From Alteromonas pelagimontana (GTDB lineage: Bacteria; Pseudomonadota; Gammaproteobacteria; Enterobacterales; Alteromonadaceae): DNA of 64,000 nucleotides. The translations under genes and the position numbers were made by a program. This document shows, in pieces, positions 57,501-64,000 of the stretch; position 1 is the stretch's first letter, and the number at the start of each line of letters is the position of its first letter. The DNA lies in the NCBI RefSeq assembly GCF_002499975.2, contig NZ_CP052766.1, positions 1,798,001-1,862,000 of the forward strand. The letters are read 5' to 3'. Below the pieces are notes generated by a model. That model did not search any database, had not been told where the DNA came from, and worked only from the letters and a program-made list of their open reading frames with translations.

Positions 57501-57666
57501 CTCAGATGTGGTGGCAGGACCGGATGCTACGCCCACATCCAGCTATGAGGTGCCGTACGATTATACACGGGACGACACAGCCAGAGTGAAAGCCATCGTG
57601 ATAAACAATGCGGGCGTGGGTAAAATCATACAGGATCCAGACACTATCCCGGATAAAGCGAATTAA
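51529..57666 (+). CDS. giant surface lipoprotein with pectin methylesterase (CE8) and PL1 pectate lyase domains
   Basis: The 2045-residue protein starts at ATG 51529 (GGAGG 9 bases upstream). Its lipoprotein signal has lipobox LIAGC (Cys about 20). An N-terminal domain of adhesin type (GVFVDSPVAGLGY) is followed by three related beta-rich modules (about 342-528, 560-725, 731-896; shared RFTLGN, YVDNNT, FLQFRTESG…IDN). A LamG-like domain (about 913-1117), a bacterial Ig-like domain (1120-1210) and an SbsA-like Ig domain (1215-1350) come next. The CE8 domain (about 1358-1700) has QDTLLLKGY and GNVDFIWG with the nucleophilic Asp. The PL1 domain (about 1733-2045) has HIWIDHNEL and SRLPLFRYG with the catalytic Arg. 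One chain would demethylate pectin and then cut it at the cell surface. Confidence 0.9.
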   Translation: MKLTNVAAIIGGILLIAGCGEKSSTNVKLPPDPALTGVFVDSPVAGLGYQSDSVADGQTNENGEFFYFRGEQLTFHIGELTFPAAPASSVMSPLDMFTTDNAFHQSVVNTLRLLQSLDTDGDPDNGISLSSSAASVATATLDEGQTLADFFNQSDADFAADVEVWLGAAGGASSTLVDKATAISHFVNYLENERGTLFPNTFDVTKFTGDIYAPYLSGKTVIQRTFSFTPDDENNVSGTYSSVSDEKSHNGNYHFAFGRKVLVLASETETQYLISRSYNTVNDVYSLCTVTAQPSSSLVSYVETCLAADDPMNAVFTFTEAQAAAESERLEEAANSIQAALEENFDTDTDTFFSSSYKRLSDAPDAGALYYVTGGSPMVDASTGQMTLEGDRFTIGNAAENPAAVTSASDTVGQGIYNLSEGFTISFDVVSHSSAGTLSLYVDNNTTGQDNSVHGGASKFASIALADGDLAGSRFSYTYAPGDDVSGGDPTASDAKILDSSVTNSFFQLRTDSSGVITIDNLKIETIAGAVAPPEPPIAPEPEEPEEPVIIPTTPLPVNYSFANLSEDIFSTNFSAIENAAGEAVPMLTITGGGVTQLATGIQLDGGRFTLGNTEPDVQSSGEDTSVNGALDLSRPYRVIFDVISAQGDEGDNNFQIYVDNNTSGSANSYLGGNSRFYNEPVSSLVAGTTVSIEGQVASQNSYLQFRSESGSVVVIDNIRIEYIDALVLLEETFETDSDAFFTAGYKATDGSGSTSFYSVTGGGSGLTISNGALTLDSARFTLGNTAPDVETSGEENVTTGILDLSREYVISMDIVAVEDTEGNNNFIVYVDNNTSSGSKSIHGDDSKFYSVAITSLTAGQRLTIPGFTATSSSFLQFRTESGGKVTIDNLVISYLDDAPDTTLFECKSEPDLYFCEDFAESSLDNLELIADSAASAGSQGTFDILNDNGNNVLRYTAGGEGGEIFLLKESALAGVPDTGDYFVEARIRPRQNSTTRNKQLFLLGRYESAGNWYGGGLNVQNANTSTQVEVAISKEGSISRPVQLKSPIELGAQDDTDGVWYRVRFDMVGDELTVYLNGENMGTTTDSRFTAKGLIGLFTNNRSFELDDIKVGDPTVKPVQLSLDYTSATWETTTSEDPLYMYVTAVKNDGITEDSFSVASSDSRVVSVAQNGPQVVLTASAAGTATITFTSGSDPTLYKTLTVSVGEGFTMPAGSYGDLFPLTSPFAGKQNAYVDTTLRLTFDTAPTLGEVGEIRIYKLSDDTLVDVISVGTDLDAIGYDGQDRLRHVTYRPVQIDGNALVVKPHNHVLEYNESYYVAIGESVVSDTTLNGTAFSGLGKDANWTFHTREAMPEGTSLLVDDDGEADFRTVQGALNYVMQHVAADTASTITIRDGSYEELLFLRGQNNITIQGESRDNTIVYYDNFESFNGGSGKSSASGTTASEGGRSVFLIEGADNLTLHNFTLKNSHIRSNAYSNQAETLYFNNDEGRLSAINMNFVSEQDTLLLKGYSWFYESLIAGNVDFIWGYVNTALFEDSEIRTIGDSKDGDPNEDTAGGYILQARVPDVSYKGFVFLNNSFTNGPGPIGNGVLNDSTYIARSGGSDSYFDNITLINNRFDTHIAAIGWAGEGVRDQPASNPATPSASAGWREYGSMDMQGNLLDLSSRESVYLLSDAEVTSLTSREAIFAHYNNNQGWLPTMPAAPDIQASIPTSSSGFAQYNYTLTGGEGGSVVTVDNGASLQSALDTAKAANTPVTIYVDGTITDANTGGTGAPIEIRDMNDVSIIGVANRGELDGIGILIKRANNVIVRNLKIHHVLTEGKDAIAIEGDTDGSTTSHIWIDHNELYSTLSVDKDYYDGLLDSKRGAKNITISYNYLHDHWKGSLHGHTEEDTDSANTDRMITFHHNRFENIESRLPLFRYGVGHLYNNYYNHITSTAINARQGAELRIDNNVFENTQNPIVSFYSDVIGYWNTSGNLFGEGVTWTTPEGSDVVAGPDATPTSSYEVPYDYTRDDTARVKAIVINNAGVGKIIQDPDTIPDKAN

Positions 57667-57702
57667 ACTAACGCGCCCAGCGATGTATGTTTGAAGCAAA
57701 TG

Positions 57703-57725
57703 AGCCGCCTTCTTCAGAAGGTGGC
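57703..57725 (+). terminator. terminator hairpin after the pectin lipoprotein gene
   Basis: AGCCGCCTTCT and AGAAGGTGGCT pair over 11 bases with one G·U and a tiny loop, 37 bases past the stop. The T tail is short. It closes the pectin locus. Confidence 0.6.
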
Positions 57726-57962
57726 TTATCATTAATTGAGAAGTGACCTTTCTGTTTAAGAGCATTTTAACTTGCCGGCCTCTTGGGAGGCAGATATTCA
57801 GCAGTATTTGCAGTAACGATGACAGTTGTAGAATATTTTTATGCGCCGGTGGCTCTTGAAGAAGATAATTAACACATACTCCATAAAAGCAACAGTAACG
57901 CACTCTCCTTCAAACCACGTTATTCTTAATCATCAGTAACAGCAAAGAAGCCTGCCAAAACC

Positions 57963-58295
57963 ATGGACATCAAAGCCTACATCGACCATTTCCAAGAAAT
58001 TTCCGCAATGGAACGTTCGCAACAATTCGATATTTTAGAGCAAGCTCGAAAAGAAGCTGAAGCGCATTTTCATCTTAAAGCGCTTGAAACATTACAACCC
58101 CTAATTCCTATTCTTCTCGTACTTGCTGTTGCTGCGCTGCTTTACGTCTTTTGGAGCTTTACCAGTTGGTTGCCTATAGTCGCACTGTTGGTGGGGCTGC
58201 TTATTTCGCGAGTATTGGTCAAAGAACTGGAAGCGCATTTAATGGCAAAGGGATTGAAGCGGGTACTCGCGCGGTCATCGGATAAATCAGAATAG
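57963..58295 (+). CDS. small membrane protein of unknown function
   Basis: The 110-residue protein has an N-terminal amphipathic helix (about 1-40), two adjacent membrane segments (about 46-66 and 70-88) and a basic C-terminal tail (KGLKRVLARSSDKSE). No family is recognised. The next gene begins 57 bases downstream on the same strand, so the two may work together. Confidence 0.55.
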   Translation: MDIKAYIDHFQEISAMERSQQFDILEQARKEAEAHFHLKALETLQPLIPILLVLAVAALLYVFWSFTSWLPIVALLVGLLISRVLVKELEAHLMAKGLKRVLARSSDKSE

Positions 58296-58352
58296 CACTT
58301 GGCCGAACAAGCTGGCATAGTGACTGACTTCCAATATGAATTAAGGATCGAC

Positions 58353-58649
58353 GTGAATCTGGAAAAAGCAAAGAAACGCATTGCTAAGCATGTAAATAAA
58401 GGATTTAAAGGGTACCCGTTAATTTCGTTAACCTATTACGGCGATTCAAAAGATGTGGCTAATGCAGTGGTTATCAGCTTTACCGCTGAAGAAAACGAAG
58501 AAGTACAGGAGCAACGTTTTGCCAGTGCCACTGATGTTCGCGAAGACGAAGTAATTCAAACTACGCTATTGAAGATAATTGAGCGCGCCAACGCATGTTC
58601 GGTAGTGGAAGCGCCTGGCGTTGCGCCTCTTAATGCCGGAGATGATTAG
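58353..58649 (+). CDS. small soluble protein of unknown function
   Basis: The protein has 98 residues from GTG 58353, which has AAGGA five bases upstream; a TTG at 58299 is open but has no ribosome site. The N-terminus is basic (LEKAKKRIAKHVNKGFKG). A beta-alpha fold is suggested (PLISLTYYGDSKDVANAVVISFTAEENEEVQEQ), with an acidic middle and the tail NAGDD. No known domain. It probably forms a pair with the preceding small membrane protein gene. Confidence 0.55.
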   Translation: MNLEKAKKRIAKHVNKGFKGYPLISLTYYGDSKDVANAVVISFTAEENEEVQEQRFASATDVREDEVIQTTLLKIIERANACSVVEAPGVAPLNAGDD

Positions 58650-58715
58650 AAATAGCGGTAGCTTGGCTCTCGTCGCTTCCTAAAGGTCTAAGTGTAGCGG
58701 TAAGGTGCTGGCAAG

Positions 58716-58994
58716 CTAACGCCGGTAAAGCGTTTTAATCAAGTGATAGCCAAAGCGGGTTTTTACCGGCCCGTGTACCTTAAGTATCTCTTTTTGAAAT
58801 ACCACATCATCGAAGGCTTTCACCATCTGGCCACGTCGAAACTCGCCTAAATCACCACCTTTTTTGCCGGACGGACAAAGCGAATACCGTTTAGCCAACG
58901 TACCAAAATCTTTGCCTTTCTGTAACTGTGCCAACAGATCTGTGGCCTGCTTCTCCGTTTTTACTAGAATATGAACTGCCGCTGCGACTGCCAT
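58716..58994 (-). CDS. ppiC: parvulin-type peptidyl-prolyl isomerase
   Basis: The 92-residue single-domain parvulin catalyses cis-trans isomerisation of Xaa-Pro bonds in the cytoplasm. It shows the family's active-site elements: [12 protein letters not shown] at the start, [24 protein letters not shown] in two pieces, [10 protein letters not shown], and [13 protein letters not shown] at the end. Length matches E. coli PpiC (93). A decayed second copy of its central part lies about 1.1 kb away on the same strand. Confidence 0.92.
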   Translation of the reverse strand: MAVAAAVHILVKTEKQATDLLAQLQKGKDFGTLAKRYSLCPSGKKGGDLGEFRRGQMVKAFDDVVFQKEILKVHGPVKTRFGYHLIKTLYRR

Positions 58995-59100
58995 TTACTA
59001 TGCTCATCTTAAATTTGGAAAGGTTTTAATGTATCAGAGGTTTCTGCAGCTCTCATAAGTAATTGGTAAAGCTTGTTACTATTCATGTTTAAACTCGAAT

Positions 59101-60030
59101 TTACTGTGTTCCTTCCAGAAATTTTTTCAACCAGGCGGGAGGTTCTTTAGGGTTTGAAGGACCCATTCGGGTAAGACGGAAATGACCCTGATCAATTAAT
59201 TTCTCAGGGTATCGCTCAAATCTCTGCTCATAATCACCATTAATCACATCCCTTAAAACATAGCGAAGGGTAAGTTTACTTGCAAATAAACTTCCTTCCA
59301 GCTTTGTTTGTAGTTCTCCCTTATCCTGTACCAGCCACTTTGGATGAAATGTCATATCTGCTGTTAAATTTGTTCCCGGATAATATACCGTAAAAGTTGC
59401 GATTTGCTCTGGTAGATATTTTAGCGTAACAAGTTTAAGCTGATCGTCGTTAACGGATTCTAACACACCACCCCAGTAACCAAATCTCTGGTTTTTAAAT
59501 TTGGAGGCAATGTCTGCAACTTCTTCAGACTCATGTAATAGAAAGCGTTCAGGAGTGCTCTTTCCTTTAATGGGGAAAAGTTCATACCTGTTACTAGATA
59601 TCTCACCTGACTTTAATTTCACAACTTCGGTTACTAGATAGTTTTTTTCCACTCGCTCGGTGAGTAATATTTTTAACGGCAGTTCTTCACTTGCTGTCAC
59701 AGTCATAATTTGGCACGTAAAATCATCACAACTTATATCTTTATTACTGAAAGTAGTGGTTTTTTTATGCTGCATGCCCGAGGAAATATAATAGGAAATA
59801 ATACTGTGATTGCCATCGGCATTGATCGTTAGCACTTCAAATGAAGCACCAGAGTTGTTTATACCCTCCCATGTACCTACCTTTAAACTACGAGGTTGTA
59901 TAACTTCGCTGTGCGAATCACCCAATGTAGGAACAGCTTCTTTCTGTATAACTTTCGCCGTGCCTTCTAATGATTGAGAAGAGCAACCCGACACAGCAAT
60001 CAACAAAATAACAGTAAATATTTTCATCAT
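59101..60030 (-). CDS. lipoprotein of unknown function
   Basis: The 309-residue protein has a lipoprotein signal (lipobox AVSGC, Cys about 16). The mature part seems mostly beta, with two related-looking halves that each contain a 'W-G-G/E…Dx(Q/D)' turn (GTWEGINNSGASFEVLTI and RFGYWGGVLESVNDDQLKLV). No known family is recognised. It is flanked by the parvulin gene and its decayed copy. Function unknown. Confidence 0.65.
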   Translation of the reverse strand: MMKIFTVILLIAVSGCSSQSLEGTAKVIQKEAVPTLGDSHSEVIQPRSLKVGTWEGINNSGASFEVLTINADGNHSIISYYISSGMQHKKTTTFSNKDISCDDFTCQIMTVTASEELPLKILLTERVEKNYLVTEVVKLKSGEISSNRYELFPIKGKSTPERFLLHESEEVADIASKFKNQRFGYWGGVLESVNDDQLKLVTLKYLPEQIATFTVYYPGTNLTADMTFHPKWLVQDKGELQTKLEGSLFASKLTLRYVLRDVINGDYEQRFERYPEKLIDQGHFRLTRMGPSNPKEPPAWLKKFLEGTQ

Positions 60031-60081
60031 CCATTTTCTCTATACTTCCTTAATGAACTGAGGCTATCACACTGTTGTTCA

Positions 60082-60258
60082 TCACTCCATACTCACCTTT
60101 GCAGCGTTCTCGAGCCTAGATTTTCGCGATCCTCCATCACCGCCACGTTTTCCGGACTGGCAAGTAGAATAATTCTTCGCTACGGTACCAAAGTTTATTC
60201 TTTGTAATTGATCCAGAAGATGTAAGGCAGCTGCCATCGGTTGCTCACATTCATTTTA
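60082..60258 (-). pseudogene. decayed parvulin copy
   Basis: A minus-strand frame ending TGA 60082-60084 reads ALHLLDQLQRINFGTVAKNY and STCQSGKRGGDGG. This matches the intact parvulin's [33 protein letters not shown] region almost position by position. The N-terminal strand and the whole C-terminal third are missing, and no good start remains. It looks like an old duplicate. Confidence 0.72.
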
Positions 60259-60336
60259 CTTAACAACCTAAGATACTGACAGAAACAAAAAAGGCACCAC
60301 TGGAGATGATGCCTTTGATTATTAACGTTTCATGGA

Positions 60337-63075
60337 TTAATGAATCCAGTACATCCCATAACCGCTGCCGAACAGAATCTCCAGTTTGCCATCAGCCTGT
60401 TCACGAACACGCAACGAGGCGTCATTGGCGCTACCGATAAGGGATGGGCTCGACCAGATAACATACCCGTCACTGGTGACACTGTGGATATTCGAAAAGG
60501 CTGTCCCCCAACCGTCACTTGCATGTGAAGCAATGAGGAAGCGGTTTGGATCTGTAGGATCAACCTCTATATCATTCACTCTAAAATCTGTAGCTATATG
60601 TTTAATAGCGCCAAACTCATTATCCACAAGTGACAATGTTTGGAAATAGCTGTCAGCCCCCCAACAAACCAGGCTCTTATCCTCGTCCTTCCCAAAAAAC
60701 CGTACATTGTTACAATACAAATCCTCTACAAAACCGTGAGCAGAGAATGACGACGCCCCCATCTTCAGCAGCTGGAGTAATTCGTATTGCGTTACCACCA
60801 CATTGAGAGTGCCATCGATGATGACTGCGTCAAAGCCACTAATAGTGCTCGCGAAGCTGTAGCTTGCCAACTGCAGTTGGTTTTGAATATCGAATACTTT
60901 TAGAGTTTTGCCATCAGCAACGATAGCGTCATCATAACCATCGCCGTTCACATCCATGGCTTTTATTTGACCCACATCACTCGAACCATTGCTCGCCATC
61001 GCCCAGTGCACAGACATGTCACTCAGCTGGAAAACGCCGAATCCCTCGGTATTACTATCTGCCGCTGGCAAAAAGATGTCACCAGCACCATCGTTGTTAA
61101 AATCGGTGGTCGCGCTGTAGTTGCTATAACGCCAACCACTTGAGAGCTCGTTACTTGTGGTTAACTGGCCCTCTTGTGTAAGAGTCGCAACCGCCATTCC
61201 GCTGTATCCGCTTTCTGTGGATGGGACCAGGAAGACGCCGCGTTCATCGCCAGGGGCTATTTCGGACCACCCGGATGCACTAAAGCTATCCAACTGCGCA
61301 CCAGTCGTAGAAGCCTTTAGCGTGGCGGAATCTGCAGTAAAATCTGCGGTTACCAATACATCTGCGCCAGAACTGCTGACGCCGCTGCCCCACAGCACCT
61401 CATTGGCTCCATCGTTATCAATATCGCCTACTGCGAGCGAGGTAGAACCGTGGTCCTGTAAATCCACCTGCCAAATTGCTTCAAGCTGATTACTGGCATT
61501 AAGGGTATACGCTGTAACATTACCCCACTGGCAGTCACTCACCAAAACTTCGACTGTGCTGTCGTTGTACAGGTTGAAAGCACGGGTATCACAGGTGTCG
61601 CTGACAGGAAGTGAAGACAGTTGAGATTTATCAACGGCAGAGAAAACGTACATATTGCTCCAGTTATCTACGCCAACGATTCATCAATGCCATCTCCGTT
61701 CATGTCACCAACAGTCACGAAAGATGATCCAAAACCGGTTCCCAGATACCATTCATTAGCGCCGGTTGTCAGGTCATACACTATGCCATTATTCAGTACC
61801 AGTTCCTGATTGGCGTCTGAATCCACGTTGCCTACCGCCATGTCGCTGATAGCGTCGGTATAAAAAGTGAAAATTTCGGTCAGATCATCATTGAGCTCAG
61901 CAACAGTCACCTGTGCTGTGTCAGACGAATATTCGCTATCAGATGTGCGATAGATAATTTCATCAGTGCCATCGCCATCTGTGTCTGCAATGATAGCTGA
62001 ATACATATACGCTTCGGTTTCATATATCTTTCTGGCTGGCTTATTAATATCTTCAATCAGCCACATACCATGGTCAGTCAGAATTAAGATCTCTGGCGCG
62101 CCATCTTTATCTATATCTGCCGGAAGTACCTGACGAACTATTTCTTCCTCATTCAGCACGTAAGGATACGCCCATTTTTGCTGATATTTCCCCTCCACCA
62201 GTTCTAGCAGGAATATCCGCTGGTAGCTGTCAGTGCCTAACAACTCGTTGTTACCGTCACCATCAAAATCTGCTATCCACTGTGACTGATTATATTTGGG
62301 AACTTCTATTCCTGAACGGAACAGCGGCATAGGCTGTTGTGCAGTGGCAACCAGAGAAAATGTCTGTTCGATGTGATGATTTGGGTTTAAACGATTACTA
62401 AATCCAAATGAATAGCTTTGCTGATTGAACAACAGGCTCTTCGGCACCTGCCAGGTGACGGTGCCGTCATCTGCCATGCTCGCTCCTTCTGGGGCGTGGG
62501 TAAGCTTCGCCAGATTATCGTCGCCATTTATATCTGCATCGGTAAGCACCACTGAAAACGTAACCGTATCGCCTGCTGAAATGGATTCAGGCACCGATGA
62601 GGCTGTCAGAACAGCTGGCGTATCCTCTATCCAAATATAATGACGGTAAGATTCCACCGAATGGCTTTCATCAGACACCACCATAGAAACTTCTACCGTA
62701 TCTTCCGGTGCAGCTGAAAACGCAGGCAATGTATTGCCATCCAGGCCCTCAACTAAAACGTTATTGATATACCAATTGTAGGAAACAGTAAGCTGCTCTT
62801 GGGGCGTTTCGTTATCGTAATAGATACCAGGCTCTACAACAATATCCGAAGAAACAACCGGTTTCTCAGTGATAACATTTAGACTTTCGGCTTGCGGCTG
62901 ACTCGAAATGTCACTGAGTGGCAGTAATGCAAGATCAGTCACAGGCGTACTAATAAACTCATAGAGGTCAATAACTTTTCCGGAATCTTTTTCTCCATCA
63001 CCGTCAGTGTCGGCAACGTACATAACCGACTCACCAGAAAAGTTAAGGTAACCCCAATCCTGTTTAAGAAATTGA
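60337..63075 (-). pseudogene. FG-GAP/VCBS-repeat exported protein gene, frameshifted and IS-interrupted
   Basis: Two frames make one protein: 63131-61668 (487 codons, the first about 20 from IS sequence) and 61653-60337 (438 codons). The first ends DMNGDGIDESLA with a TAG at 61668. Shifting frame by one base there restores IDESL-VDNWSN and runs into the second part, so a one-base deletion near 61670 broke it. The protein carries many calcium-binding FG-GAP/EF-hand-like loops (ADTDGDGEKDSG, ADFDGDGNNE, ADIDKDGAPE, GDIDNDGANE) plus Ig-like domains (residues about 120-265). The 5' end is cut by an IS982-family element at about 63060-63085. A cell-surface or secreted role was likely. Confidence 0.8.
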
Positions 63076-63082
63076 ACTAAAA

Positions 63083-63140
63083 GCCTGTTCCAAGATCGGA
63101 TCTTTCGACAAAGAAATGACCAAATCAACAAGGAACAGGC
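63083..63140 (+). repeat. inverted repeat at the head of the IS982-family element
   Basis: GCCTGTTCC (63083-63091) and GGAACAGGC (63132-63140) are perfect complements that bracket 40 bases and end directly at the transposase ATG. The first arm is close to where coding sense of the broken FG-GAP gene stops, so it may belong to the element's left end or its leader. Confidence 0.5.
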
Positions 63141-64000
63141 ATGAAGAATCTAGTTGAATTATTTTGCGATGTCGATGACTTTTGCAAAGTGTTTATTCCC
63201 CAATGGCAAAAGCAGCTACTTGAAGACGGCACCAGAAGACGACGACGTGAGTGCCGTATGTCAATGAGTGAAATGATGACAATCATCATCGGTTTTCACA
63301 TGTCACATCATCGCGATTTTAAGAATTATTACTCGGGATATGTAAGAGTATTTTATCGCAACGCATTTCCGGATTTGCTTAGTTATACGCGCTTTTTAGA
63401 AGTGATGCCGCGAACAATTGTGCCCATGTGTGCCTACTTCAGTACTTTAAAGGGAAAGCCTACAGGCATTGAGTTCATTGACTCTACCAGCCTAAAGGTT
63501 TGCCATAACATTCGCATACCTCGCCATAAAACCTTTGACGGGATAGCGCAAAGAGGAAAAGGAACAATGGGCTGGTTTTACGGCTTTAAACTACACTTGA
63601 TAGTGAACCATCTGGGTGAAATCGTGGCGGCAAAAGTGACGACGGGGAATGTCCATGACACAAAACCTGTCGAAGAATTAGCTCGACATTTACCCGACAA
63701 ATTGTATGGCGATAAAGGGTATTTGAGCAAAGCATTAGAAGCTAATTTATTTGAGAAAGGCGTCAAACTTATCACCACGGTTCGCAAAAATATGAAAGCA
63801 AAAGCGATGTCTTTATGGGACAGAGCGATGCTATCGAAGCGCTTCATTATTGAAACTATCAACGACCAATTAAAGAACATTTCATACATTGAGCACTCAA
63901 GGCATCGCAGTATAAATGGTTTTACACTCTATTTAATGGCTGGTCTGGTGGCTTATTGTCTTAAAGAAAACAAGCCATCCCTTAATATCAGTGACATTGA
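63141..64000 (+). mobile_element. IS982-family transposase (runs off the right edge)
   Basis: From ATG 63141 (AAGGA 6 bases upstream) an uninterrupted frame of 286 codons reaches the window end. It reads LVELFCDVDDFCKVFIPQWQ at the N-terminus, then EFIDSTSLKVCHNIRIPRHK, MGWFYGFKLHLIVN, LYGDKGYLSKALE and RFIIETINDQLKNISYIEHSRHRS. These are the hallmarks of IS982 transposases, with DDE residues in IDST, GDKGY and FIIETIND. The family averages about 290-300 residues, so only the last few residues and the right terminal repeat are missing from view. It has disrupted the FG-GAP gene on its left. Confidence 0.9.

Noticed and set aside
57843..57856. GCGCCGGTGGCT downstream of the pectin lipoprotein gene
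   Set aside because: Only one half-site matches and it is not upstream of a pectin-type gene, so I do not count it as a fourth operator.

Overview
The window looks like chromosome of a marine, carbohydrate-degrading gammaproteobacterium, most likely in the Alteromonadales. The support is the set of large TonB-dependent receptors beside glycoside hydrolases and polysaccharide lyases, the split pntAA/pntAB/pntB transhydrogenase, biosynthetic SpeA, and Ada-AlkA/Ogt repair genes. The assignment is inferred from gene content only. I recognised no rRNA, tRNA or CRISPR array.

1-8.7 kb: FMN-dependent lactate-type dehydrogenase, an AsmA-like protein, a DUF1624-type membrane protein, an M1 aminopeptidase lipoprotein, a small outer-membrane barrel, then the wreck of a chemotaxis operon. 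In that operon a family-3 solute-binding lipoprotein is followed by a membrane-anchor stub joined to the back half of cheB, then an intact cheD. 9-19.9 kb: a siderophore-type TonB receptor diverges from a compact beta-glucan locus (TonB receptor, GH16, GH3, LytS-type kinase, LytTR regulator), which could bind, cut and import a mixed-linkage or beta-1,3 glucan and sense the outcome.

20-24.1 kb is a decay zone: an ISAs1-family element beside the 3' stub of a response regulator, a broken DUF1905 gene, an acidic repeat lipoprotein, a GIY-YIG protein, an IS5 fragment and an orphan 3' gene fragment. 24.2-45.8 kb is mainly housekeeping: glmS with a DeoR regulator, a Gfo/Idh/MocA oxidoreductase, glmU, a GGDEF protein with an altered signature, an alkylation-repair operon, a serine hydrolase, speA, glpK, an M28 peptidase, an unknown polytopic protein, and the pnt operon.

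45.8-57.7 kb is a pectin locus: an IclR regulator overlapping a PL1 pectate lyase, a large TonB receptor, and a 2045-residue lipoprotein carrying three related beta-rich modules, a pectin methylesterase (CE8) domain and a PL1 domain. A 14-bp palindrome (TGCCACCGGTGGCA) lies upstream of pntAA, of the regulator-lyase pair (one mismatch) and of the TonB receptor. This suggests that one regulator ties redox supply (NADPH/NADH exchange) to pectin use.

57.9-64 kb: two small uncharacterised genes, a parvulin and a decayed second parvulin copy, a lipoprotein, and a large FG-GAP/VCBS-type gene broken by a frameshift and by an IS982-family element that runs off the right edge.
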